Shown here: one piece after another, positions 8,776-18,709 of the stretch | How positions within the stretch are numbered: the stretch's first letter is position 1 | How the letters are laid out: each line of letters begins with the position of its first letter | From: Larix sibirica | Taxonomy: Eukaryota > Streptophyta > Pinopsida > Pinales > Pinaceae | DNA length: 21,631 nucleotides | Reading direction: 5' to 3' | Assembly (NCBI GenBank): GCA_004151065.3 | Contig: NWUY0300018742.1 | Coordinates: forward strand, 1-21,631 | Program-made: the position numbers and the translations under genes | The notes under the pieces: model-generated | Told to the model about the DNA's origin: nothing | What the model saw: the letters and a program-made list of their open reading frames with translations, nothing else | Database searches by the model: none

Positions 8776-10088
8776 CACATTTAATGATCGCTGAACATGT
8801 TTGATTATGGTTAACTATATTGACCATTTTTTACTCTAGTTGATCATGTTTTCCTCTGATTAGCTATGGATGACTATAATCAACTATGGTTAACTATAGT
8901 TGAATTTGGATGACAAAGGTTGAGTTTTGTTAGCTTTGGTTGGCCATCATGTTGAAGGGTTTTGTTGGATGACGATGTTGCTCAATAGTTATGTTTTATT
9001 ATGGCATTAATCTAGGTTGACTTATGTCATATTACTACATTCTTAAATGGTTAAGTTGCATTGCAATGTTCAATAAGGGATATCTTGTATCGAAATTGGT
9101 TGACTCTGGTTAGCCATGGTTGTTTTTGGCTGACCATAGTGGACTATGTTTGAATGGTTGTTTTAGATATGCTATTCATTAGCGCTCATGTCTATTTCGA
9201 TGTTCAATTAGTGTTTGTGTCACACTGTGGTGTTTCTCAATGGTTGTGGCACATTACTACATTCAACTTGACTTGCTTATGTCAAATTGTTGCATTGTTG
9301 AAGGGTTATGTTTGATTGTTATGTTCATTAAGGGTTATGTTGCATTTCATTTGACGGACTTTAATTGGCCATGGTTATCTATGGTTGAACATGGTTGAAT
9401 ATGTTTTATCATGTTTGATTGTGGATAACCTTGTTTTACCATGCTAGCCATGGTTGACCATGGTTGACTATGGTTGACCATGCTCGATTATGTTTGACAA
9501 TAATCCCTCACTTGATTATGGATTTTGGACATCAAATAGGAAAGGAGAAAAGTTAGTGGTTGATTTTTTTGCTTTCACATCCAATGGGTCAAATATATAT
9601 TTGGTTAATGTTCAAGGATAGTTGATTGTGTTTGACCATGGTTGATCATGTTTGATTATGGATGACTATAGTTAATCATGGTTGAATATGGTTGAATATG
9701 GTTGAGTTTAGTTGTCTTTAGTTGACCATTTTCCTAAATGATTATGCTGGATTGTGTTGTTTCTCAATAGTTATGTCTCATTGCAACATCTGTCTTGGTT
9801 GACTTATGTCAATTGCTACATTTCTAAATGGTTATGCTCCATTGTGGTGTTCAATAAGGGTTATGATGCATTGATTTTCGTTCAATTTTGTTATATATGG
9901 TTCAGTATGGTTGACTATGGTGGATTATGGTTGAATGGTTATGTGATAATATGTATACATCAATGATTGTGTTTGTGATGTTCACGAGGGCTTGTGTCAC
10001 TTAATGACATTCTTCAATGGTTATGTTACACTGTGACATTCATCTTGTTTTACTTATGGCTAATTGCTACATTCCTAAATGGTTATTT

Positions 10089-11999
10089 TTAGAGGGAATG
10101 ATCTCCAATGATTAGGGTTGGGTCACTAATAAAGTGGAAAAATATAGAAATATTATTTCAAAAATCAATAAGTTACTTGATGTAACTACCTAAAGAAAGA
10201 GGATATAAGATAATTTGTATCCAACCACTTGTCCTTCACAAATGGATTGAATACAAATCCAATGATGTTCCTCACTATTTCAAACCCTCTTTTAATGACC
10301 TGCATAGAAAACACCAAATCCAATGCTCCAAAAATTATTTTGGTATTAATGATATTATAAATCATAATAATCATATGAATTATATTGTGTACTAATTCTA
10401 ACTAACTTATCAAGGAGTTAGTTCCACCAACAATTAATAAAATATAAAAATATGAATAATGTAACATTTTACAATAAGATTTTATGAGAGAGGATGATGG
10501 GGGAACGAGGGGTGGGGGAAGAGAGAGATTCACACATTATTAATAATGAACAAAATATACAATTATACCTAATATTTTGTTATCAACACCTTGGTCACAA
10601 GGATCCAAATTACTCCTACCTGGACCACTTGTCAATCCTAATCTCCAGTATAGAACTTGTTGATATTTGTGGACATGAAAATCATTAAGGATCTAGGTTC
10701 CAATTCTTAGTGACACAATTAATTAGGACTAGGGGTTCTTGTAGAAGGGAAAGACTATACAAATCTAAGAATATAATCTTTGAGGAAATGCTTTAGCATA
10801 AGGGTGGTGAATTAAAGGTGACCTATTCCTTTAGTATTCAGACCTAATTTATGTGATAAAGAGTTTGTTGAATTCTTTGGTAATGAGAATTAGTGTTGCA
10901 TATGTAGAGAAATCCCATAATCCCCCTTCATGAGCATGCAATTAATGCGAATTTATTATTATTGACATTTTTTACCATACACTTAAGCCTTTCACAAACG
11001 AAAGCTATGGGTACTTGCATTTCTCTTGAAAGCAATGTGCAAGTACGAAGCAAAAAGTCATTTGTATTTTCAATGGAGTGAGAATCAATCTGAATAGTAC
11101 TTGGTCAATCAAGTCATTAAAAATCACCATTGACCAAATAATTCTATAATATATGCTTCTTAATGTATGAGGACATATGTGACATATGTGAGGTTGATGG
11201 ATGAAATACCTTATAATAACACAAAGGAATAAAAAGTGGGCACAAGTAGAGTGAGATGAACCTTATATATAAAAGGTGCATGAACACAAAAAGTTAATGT
11301 ATTAGATTACTCTCTTTCTGAGGAAGGAATAATGCTGAGGTATATAAGCAAGAATGGACACCAAATCAAGTACAATGGATATCCATGAAGTATATAAACT
11401 ATAGAACCATGGCCACAAAATAGTACATAGTGGATCTACGTAAAATATATTTTATAGCCACAAACACATACAAAATGGATCTTTGTATCAATATTCGTTC
11501 AAAGAACAACTCGAATTGAATGAATGTGTAGATTGGTTCTCTCAAAAGTACCAACCTCATAAATTCACCATACAAGTAGGTTGTATTGTATATGAAACTC
11601 AGGTAACTCAGGTAGCATCATAATAGTGGGAAGTTGCATGACGCAAGGTCTTAAATTTAAATTCGCCAAGTGTAAAAATATACACCATGTAACTAAACGA
11701 TGTGATGTCAAACACAAGAAAATGTTTGATCAACCTCCCACCGATAATTTGTCTTGCTTGCAACCCCTTCCCTTCCTAAAATTTTTGTACATTACCTTAA
11801 AATATTGGTTTTGCCTCTTAAGGTTGACATATATTGGCTTAAGGTTTGGTTCGTCAATTATTTTAGGGTGAAGGGCTAAGTTAGGAGAAGGTTGGACATA
11901 GAGAAGCACAATATTCTGAAATGCCACCTCCAAAAAATTGACTAAGAAAAATAAAGTATTTGCAATGCAGTTTTAACCAGAAAACTGCCAAGACTTCTT
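10089..11999. other. AT-rich stretch without a recognised gene
   Basis: Short frames at 10,186-10,374 (minus), 10,494-10,688 (plus), 11,626-11,871 (plus) and 11,730-11,933 (minus) have no domain I recognise, and the last two overlap on opposite strands. A purine-rich segment with G5, G4 and G5 runs lies at 10,484-10,528. No repeat ends or RNA genes are seen. Confidence 0.45.
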
Positions 12000-12860
12000 A
12001 AAGATAATTGTTGAGCCATCAAAACGTCACTGGTTTATCAACTAACTCGCTGATGGAGCACATAATGTAGCACTAGGTGCATCAACACATCACCATGGAA
12101 GGAAGCAGTAGAGTCATCGAATGATCCGTTGACGACAAAATGTGAAAGGAACGTCGACGAAGTGTAGGGCTAGCCTACAAACCTCCCAACGCGTCGATGC
12201 TTTCTCAATAAAAAACTCACTAGCGACATGCTAGGTGAAATTCACAAAGTTTGTGAACCACCAAAGTTTTGGGAATGGAGCACTGAAGAATGTGCTAACT
12301 TATGGCAAACAAAACCGATGTGTTGACATGTTCTTGATGAAAGGGATGCCAATGAATGGCACTACAGGGTGCCCTAACAATGGTTATTCTCATTAACGAA
12401 GAAAGAAAGGAGAGCACAAATGCGAGGTTTAGAGTAAACCACCGTCAAACAAGAGGCAATATGGCACACTGGTTAAGGTAATAAATAGATAAAGCCCCAT
12501 GAGAGTGCAAGAAGCACCAACAATGGTGTAGTTCTGGTATTAAATTTTGCCGATGAAGGGCACTGGTGTAGTTCTGGTATTAAATTTTGCCGATGAAGGG
12601 CACTGATGAAAGGGTGCAAAAGAGAAAGCAAGGGGGCGTGGATAAGCCGCACATATAATAGCTAAAGCGCTGATGCCATGCCAAAGTAAATATGAGGGAA
12701 AGTGGCAATATAAGGGACACCTTCATTCCTTCTCGGGATCATTTGTTTATGTGCGAATGACAAGAGGGAGTGCGCTAGGAGAAAAAGGGATGGAGCATGG
12801 AGTTTTACGTATTCTCAGCAAGATTGATCATCGATCTCGAGAAAAATATAGGTATTCTAG
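12000..12860 (+). other. GC-richer leader-like region upstream of the gag-like pseudogene
   Basis: This stretch keeps more CpG than its surroundings (for example CGTCGACG and CAACGCGTCGATG) and contains only short frames. It directly precedes the inferred start of the gag-like frame at 12,861, so it could be an LTR or untranslated leader of that element. I could not find a convincing tRNA primer-binding site or LTR boundary. Confidence 0.35.
12524..12603 (+). repeat. Perfect 40-bp tandem duplication
   Basis: Units 12,524-12,563 and 12,564-12,603 are identical over all 40 bases and begin TGGTGTAGTTCTGGTATTAA. No divergence means it is recent relative to the decayed sequence around it, or it is an assembly artefact. 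Confidence 0.95.
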
Positions 12861-15793
12861 ATGAGCCAGTATACGAACCAAGGAAATCCAAATCGTATCA
12901 TCAAAAGAAGAGATGGGAAAAGAAAAGGAGGAGTTAAGACCAATGTTGCAATATGACGACACAAACAGTGATACAAAAGTGGAAGCAATATACCATTAGG
13001 GGAATTTACCAAATATTTAAAAGGGAAATGGAAGTGTACCATGCCCTCACTAAAGAAGACAAGGATCGTGTCATATATTATAACATAAAAATACTTGTTT
13101 GTATAAGGTAGCAATGAGATCAGAAGTCTTCCCTTAAACAAGGATATCAACACTAGGACCATCAAGAATGCCAATGATAAGTTATCACTTCTTTCCAACC
13201 AACCACATTGAATAATTACTATATGTTTCCAATATTAGAAATAAATTTAACATCCAAGTTGGTCACCACACTTAAGATCGATTATATGGCATTCCTAAAG
13301 CATGAGTGGCGTAAGAGTAAGAAATTTTGAGCAAGAGATAACAATGTCTATACAACTTAGTTGTTGAGGTTACCCTATAGGATTGCTGCAACACTCTTGT
13401 CTAGATTATATGGTGAACATGATGTGTCACAATTTTGGATACGATGGTTACCCTTATTAGGTCATGTTACCTTACTAAGCATGGAATTCAATTGGGTAAC
13501 CATCCTTTCATTAGACATACTCAATGCAGTCATGAAAGCACAAGTCAATTTGGCTAGACATTAATATGAGTTTTAGATGTCCTCCTATATTCTAGACATA
13601 GTGTGTGTCTTGTACAGTTTCCCTAGTATAGGATGGATATGGACACCCAAAGAGCCTCCAGTGCATGTGTACTATCAAATATTATAGGAGAATAAATATG
13701 TCATATACTATAAGCAAATATGTGAAGAATTCATTTTGCCATTATATGTTATGGTATATAAACAAATGGTCAAATGGATGTCAGATAAAGGCATTGAAGA
13801 ATTGACAGAGTTGGGATATTGGTTCTTGATAGATGAAGGAACTTACTTCTGTATCTATGGGGGTTGACAGTTGCCCTACCTACTACCCAAATATGTCACA
13901 GACCAAGTAGTTTTAAAAGAAATCATTAGGTATATCTTTATTAATGGAATGAAAGTTGCTTTTTCCAAATCCAGGAAGGCTTCATTGCCACCTCTATCAA
14001 TAGTCATTGAAGCTTACAGAATGGCCCAATTCAAGGGTTTAGAGGACGTGATTAAAGGATTGAGTCTCTTCCATTTCGAAAAAGAGAAGTTCCAAGGGAA
14101 TGATATCAAAATGAAAGTATTGAATCATTGTCCCTTTGTGGGATATAATTGGCCCTATATAGATGATTTCTTTGCCAAAGCAGAATTTTTCAGGTGAAAT
14201 AGAACCCTTGAAACGTTATCTAGAAGGATGAAAATTGTAAGAGTTATGTCTCGAGAAAATATGATTCTAGGAGTGGGAAGAAAGAAAAACGAGCAGAAGA
14301 AGACGCCTAGAATGAAGCTTAGAAGAGAATATAAGAAGATTAGAAGAGAAAAGCTGATGAGAAAAGACAAGCAAAATCCCAACAAAAGGAACAAGAGGAG
14401 AGAGATCAAGAACAATATTGAAGGAAGAAGGAACATGAAAAGAAAGAAAACAGAGAAAATGAAAAATACCATAAATACAAAAGATGGATGAAGAAGAACA
14501 AAGACAATATGATGAATTTCATGCCACATACATATGACATGGATGTGTAAATATCCTCTCCAAGTACAAGTCCCCTGCTAACTAGTGGATACTTCTCATT
14601 AAAGGAATTGGGAATAAGCATGTATACACCATCTAAGCAGGATTCTATGTCCCAACTGAGTTCCTTCGTTTTTGATAAACAAAAAAAGGAAAATTGTTAA
14701 AAGGACTTGTAAGAAATTAAAGTTGTCAGCAAAGCCCAAGATGGAGATAACTATTGAAACATGGATAATCATAGGCACGAATCAAGAACCCTCTCTCATG
14801 GCCTTTAGCAAACATTGATAGTTCCATTGCTATTGAGTTTAATGTGGAAAAGCTGAGTGACGATCTAGAAATGACATGGAGAAATATCAGCCTTTTAGAA
14901 GATCAAACTATTCTAGAAGCCTGGAGAGGAGCATTAGAGTTTTGTCACAAATATGATACATTCCTCACCAAAAATGAATCATTAGTCAATCAAGTGGAAA
15001 GCTTGGATGATGAAAATGAAGCATTAGTAGCTCAACTGGAAAAATCGAAGAATAAAAAAGAAACATTAGTAGTCAAAGAGGAAATTTATAAAGGTGAAAA
15101 GCACAATTTAGTTGAATTTTAGACATATGCTACCTCTCTACATCAAAACATTTTTCATATGTAAGAGCAAGTTATAGAATAAATCCAAGAATTACAAAAT
15201 ATTGCAACAAGATTAAGAGCTATCATTGAGGGAGCAGAGAATTAGGATAGTGATATCGACATGATCATGTTAAATATGGAATGCATAACCACTTGGAAAT
15301 GACATGTAACCGAGACACCTTCAAACCTTCCCACGAGAACTCTTTAGGAAACCCAACTGGATTATGCTGTCATTTCTAGCTACATGAAACATGGCTTAGA
15401 TTTACAAAAGGAGGCTACTATGTCATTGGAGAAACTTGGACAAATGCTTCTAGGGGTTGTTGAGATGATGGAAAGGTGCCAATTCCTGTCCCTAGGCACA
15501 CTTAATGTTCCCACACCGAAAGAGCATAGACCAACTAATGTAAGAAAGGTAAAGGATAATAAGGCTACAATCATCAAGGAATTCAACATGTCATGCTACA
15601 AGCATTGCCAAGCCATGTATTTGTAACCACTGATGAATTACATTTGATGAATTCATGTAATACATCATTTACTAGAGGGTTTTCTACATTAAATGAGGAA
15701 GCAATGGTGCATGAAGTCACCTTGCGGATCCTTAGACCACAAAAACTTAATATTATTAGGTATGATTTTGAATTATGTGACTCCTTTATGTAG
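12861..15793 (+). pseudogene. Gag-like / ORF1-like retroelement protein, multiply broken
   Basis: A long plus-strand coding trace runs through several frames. It starts at ATG 12,861 with a basic tail (MSQYTNQGNPNRIIKRRDGK). It continues with LRLPYRIAATLLSRLYGEHD (from about 13,361), SSYILDIVCVLYSFPS (about 13,577), PYLLPKYVTDQVVLKEIIRY (13,874) and a charged K/E/Q-rich region (14,230-14,490). Next comes a 260-codon frame (14,844-15,626) with a coiled coil rich in E, Q, L and K. It ends in a shifted frame at 15,793. No zinc knuckle, protease, integrase or reverse transcriptase is attached. From memory it resembles large gag-like proteins that recur in gymnosperm repeats, presumably structural proteins packaging element RNA; that is unverified. 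Many premature stops sit where Gln would fit. AATAAA occurs just downstream, at about 15,855. Confidence 0.6.
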
Positions 15794-15879
15794 TTGAGAG
15801 GAATTACTTCTCCTCAAAATAATGTAATATGTAATTTCTCATTTGTTTCATTTTGAATAAAAATTGAGACTCAAAGAAG

Positions 15880-18700
15880 ATAAATCATTAAATAATCTCA
15901 AAATTCATAACTGATTAAAGGGAATTCTAAGAGCCTCTAAGTAGTTATTCTAGTAAAGGAGATAAAGTAAATTTGAGGAAGAAGGCTTGGGGGATTTTTG
16001 CAAAAGAACTATTTATTTCTTAATAAGAGTGTAAGAGGCATATTTAGATTTCCAGAGTCATTCCCATGGGTCTGGTTCTGAGGTTAGCTAGAACCACCAA
16101 ATTTTATCCCTTAAAACAATGTTGATTGTTCTTAGGTCACATAGTCCTAGCACTATGGCCAGTTTGAGAAGATAGACACCTTCCCATCACACTAGAGTCC
16201 ATTTCCAATGAGTTTGGTCACTACCCCATATGAAATTTTACTAAATATTCCAGATAGATTTGATGATCAATTTTGGGGCTTACATGACCAAGAATATGTA
16301 CATAGGCATGGCCTAAAGAAAATATTTGACAAGAACTTAATGATCAGCTAGATTTAGACATTGAAAGGTCCAAATTGACAAGCGTTTGTCTAACCTTGCA
16401 AGGAGATATTCCTAGGAATCTTGGCCAAGGGGTTTATCTAGAAAGGGGGATCCAAGGTATTTAGAGGGAAGGGAAATCCTCAAGAAACCTAAAACATGGG
16501 AAATGTGTAGTTAAAAAGCAAGGGGAGAGTTAAAGAAGAATAACAAGGATTTTTCATAGTTTATAGAGGTACTCAAGGCTACCATGAATCGAATGAGTAT
16601 CTCCTTGAAAATAGAGGCTTCATAAATAGAGAAATATCCCATCAAGAGAGTGTCACTTATGACTTGATGATGCAAGGAGGTAGGGGTGATTAGGTGCATA
16701 TAGAGGCCTTTGAGGAAAGAGGAATTCACGTCCACTTTAATACATCCACCAAGACCCTCTTCCATTAAAATAAATAATAAAGGAGATAGCGGTTATCCAT
16801 TGACCATAATCAAGAAAAACGATGAGGAGATGAGAGACATAATCCAATTGGTCCAAGAGGTGTTAAAACCAAAATATAACAACATATGTTCAATGTATTT
16901 CCAATTTAGTTTAGCGAATGCTTTTGACTTGTTTGACTTGATGAGCATTCCTAGTTTCTTGTTTTCGTTCAGAGAATGGATAAGATCATGAGCCAATTTT
17001 ATTCCATCCATAATTTGTCTTCCTTCCACATAAATGGTATGCTATGGGGAAATCAACATAGGTAGAAGTGGTTTGAGGCGATTAGCAATGGATTTAGTTA
17101 TAATTTTGATGATGACATTGTAGAGAGTGATGGGTCTGAATTTATCAAGGGTGGAGGGTTTGTATACCTTACGGATTAAAGTGACAATGGTGGAACTAAA
17201 GGATAAAATGATTCTTTCTTATTTATGAGAATCCTCGACAGTGTCCCAAACTTCGTTTTTAATTATAATCTAACAATCATTTTGTTGTGAAACCATCTAG
17301 GCCCGGGGACTTACCAGGAGGAATTTGTTGAACTACTTGCTCTACTTATTTTATTGTAATAGGCCTCACCAGGATATCATTGTGCTCATCTGTGACCAAC
17401 ACTGAAATGTGTCAAGTAATGCTTTGAATGGTTTTTGAAAAATCAAGAATAGGTTCACTGAGGAGGTTGTTAAATTGAGAGACCAATTATTTACCTATAT
17501 GATCATGTTCTAGAAGATTGTTTCCTTTTCTGTTCCAGAGAGACATGATTTTGTTATTTTAGCAATATAGCATAAAGTGATGGAATAATTTGGTATTACA
17601 CTCCCCTTCTTGGAGATAATGAACTTAGGAATTTTGTCTCCATAGGACCTCCTCTTGTTTCATTCACTCTTTGAGTTGATTGATTGATTTGGGCCTCCTC
17701 TTGTTCAAGTTCTAGAGAATGACATTCATCGATCATATGTTTCTGAATAGCCTCCATTTGAGCCATAAAGGTTCTCTTAATATAAAAAATATTACCAAAA
17801 TTTTTCCTTGTTTCATTGTTTCATCTTTTGAATAAGATTCTTTAGCTTTTGTTGAAATTGATACACGAAGGATCCTATTGATATTGAAGCCCCCTACCAA
17901 AAATATTGGATGTTTTCTTTGAAATTAGGATGGTGTATCTAGAATATTTCAAAGTGGAAAGGCCTTCGAGTAGTGGATCCACCTGGTTTCCAATGAATAC
18001 ATATTAGTTAGTGGTCCTACCTATTCGTGGGAAGAATGGTGATAGTCCAATCCACTCCTCTGGTCATGATATATTCTGTTATGAGGAATATGTCTAGACA
18101 AGAGGAAACTTGATTTTCACCTCCACATTTATTATTTTAGGTATGGATTCCATTGGTAGTGTCCATGTCTATTAAATTGAGTTGAGTGATGATGTCCCTG
18201 AATAGAATATTGTCCCAGTCTAGGCATCAGAGGCCTCCCTTTTTCTCTATGAGAGAATTTATTATATTTAAATATTCTCTAGTGATCCATGATTTCTCTC
18301 AATAGAGTTCTTTGAGCCATTGAAGGTGAATTGGAAAGGTAAGTTTTTGTTACAAGATATGAGGTCCATATATGTCCATTATATGAACTTTTTCCTTGGT
18401 GTTAATGTAGTGGTAGCTTGTGAATATAGTTCTAGTGGTAGCTATGAAGTTATCCAGTACTATTTATGTTGGATTCCATAAAATGGATGGATCTTCAGCG
18501 ACACATGCTACATCTATAGTCATTTATTTAGATCCTTTTGATTTCTATGTAGAAATTATGATGTTCAAAGTATTGCTTGATCATTTTGTTTCTTGAGTCA
18601 TTAGAATAGAGGGTTGTTCCTGAGCTAGCTTACTGTGCATAATCCTATGTTTGGATAAACCATTGATCCCTCATATATTCCAGGTAATGTTATTTGTTGG
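15880..18700 (-). pseudogene. LINE ORF2 (endonuclease, reverse transcriptase) remnant
   Basis: In an intact element this protein nicks DNA and copies element RNA at the nick. The endonuclease starts near 18,695: ITWNI, stop, GINGLSKHR and MTQETK are kept, with MDIYGPH downstream. The GGDFN block reads REYLN, and the serine of the SDH block is a stop. The reverse transcriptase begins about 17,370 with RPITIK and IPPGKSPGLDGFT, then FRPITLYNV and EGRQIMDGIKLAHDLIHSL. The first catalytic block reads IKSNKSKAFAKL, where the family has IKLDLSKAFDKL. At 16,780 VNG, stop, PLSPLLFILM shows loss of the segment ending RQGD. FADD is VISD near 16,660. The C-terminal part includes RDKIWWF and EPDPWE, stop, LWKSKYA near 15,990-16,110. 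Catalytically dead. Confidence 0.88.
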
Positions 18701-18709
18701 GGAACATTA

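Larger units (their letters stand above)
7280..10088 (+). repeat. Satellite-like higher-order array of ATGGTTGAC-type words
   Basis: The region is built from degenerate ten-base words such as ATGGTTGACC, ATGTTTGATT and ATGGTTGACT, mixed with a second module. That module contains a TTATGTCAAATTGCTACATTC-like block and then a GTTATGTTGCATTG-like block; the landmark ATTGCTACATTC-like word occurs at 7,389, 7,876, 8,138, 9,031, 9,287, 9,812 and 10,062. After removing the inserted MITE, the spacings alternate between about 250-262 and about 487-592 bp, so two modules make a higher-order unit of roughly 0.75-0.85 kb. A third landmark near 7,595, 8,367 and 9,550 has the same period. No coding frame survives. 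The right edge is abrupt near 10,088. Some two dozen TTGAC words occur on the plus strand by eye count. Confidence 0.8.

Noticed and set aside
7280-10088. Array as a CRISPR or a protein repeat
   Set aside because: Units are degenerate with no constant repeat and unique spacers, and every frame is closed at short intervals.
10499-10518. G5-G4-G5 runs as a G-quadruplex
   Set aside because: Only three long G runs are present, so a classic four-run motif is lacking.
12534-12549. TGGTATTAAATTTTGC as a tRNA-Met primer-binding site
   Set aside because: Only the first six bases and scattered others match the usual TGGTATCAGAGC type, and the word is itself duplicated in the 40-bp repeat. No LTR end lies directly upstream.
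12857-13198. 113-codon minus-strand frame
   Set aside because: It overlaps the 5' part of the plus-strand gag-like trace, which has a better protein composition and continues downstream.
14155-14529. 124-codon minus-strand frame, strongly hydrophobic, like a membrane protein
   Set aside because: It is the complement of the purine-rich, lysine/arginine-coding part of the plus-strand gag-like pseudogene. Antisense of AAG/AGA-rich sequence always reads as Phe/Leu/Ser.
16710-16991. 93-codon plus-strand frame
   Set aside because: It is the complement of the reverse transcriptase domain of the minus-strand LINE, whose motifs are clear on the other strand.
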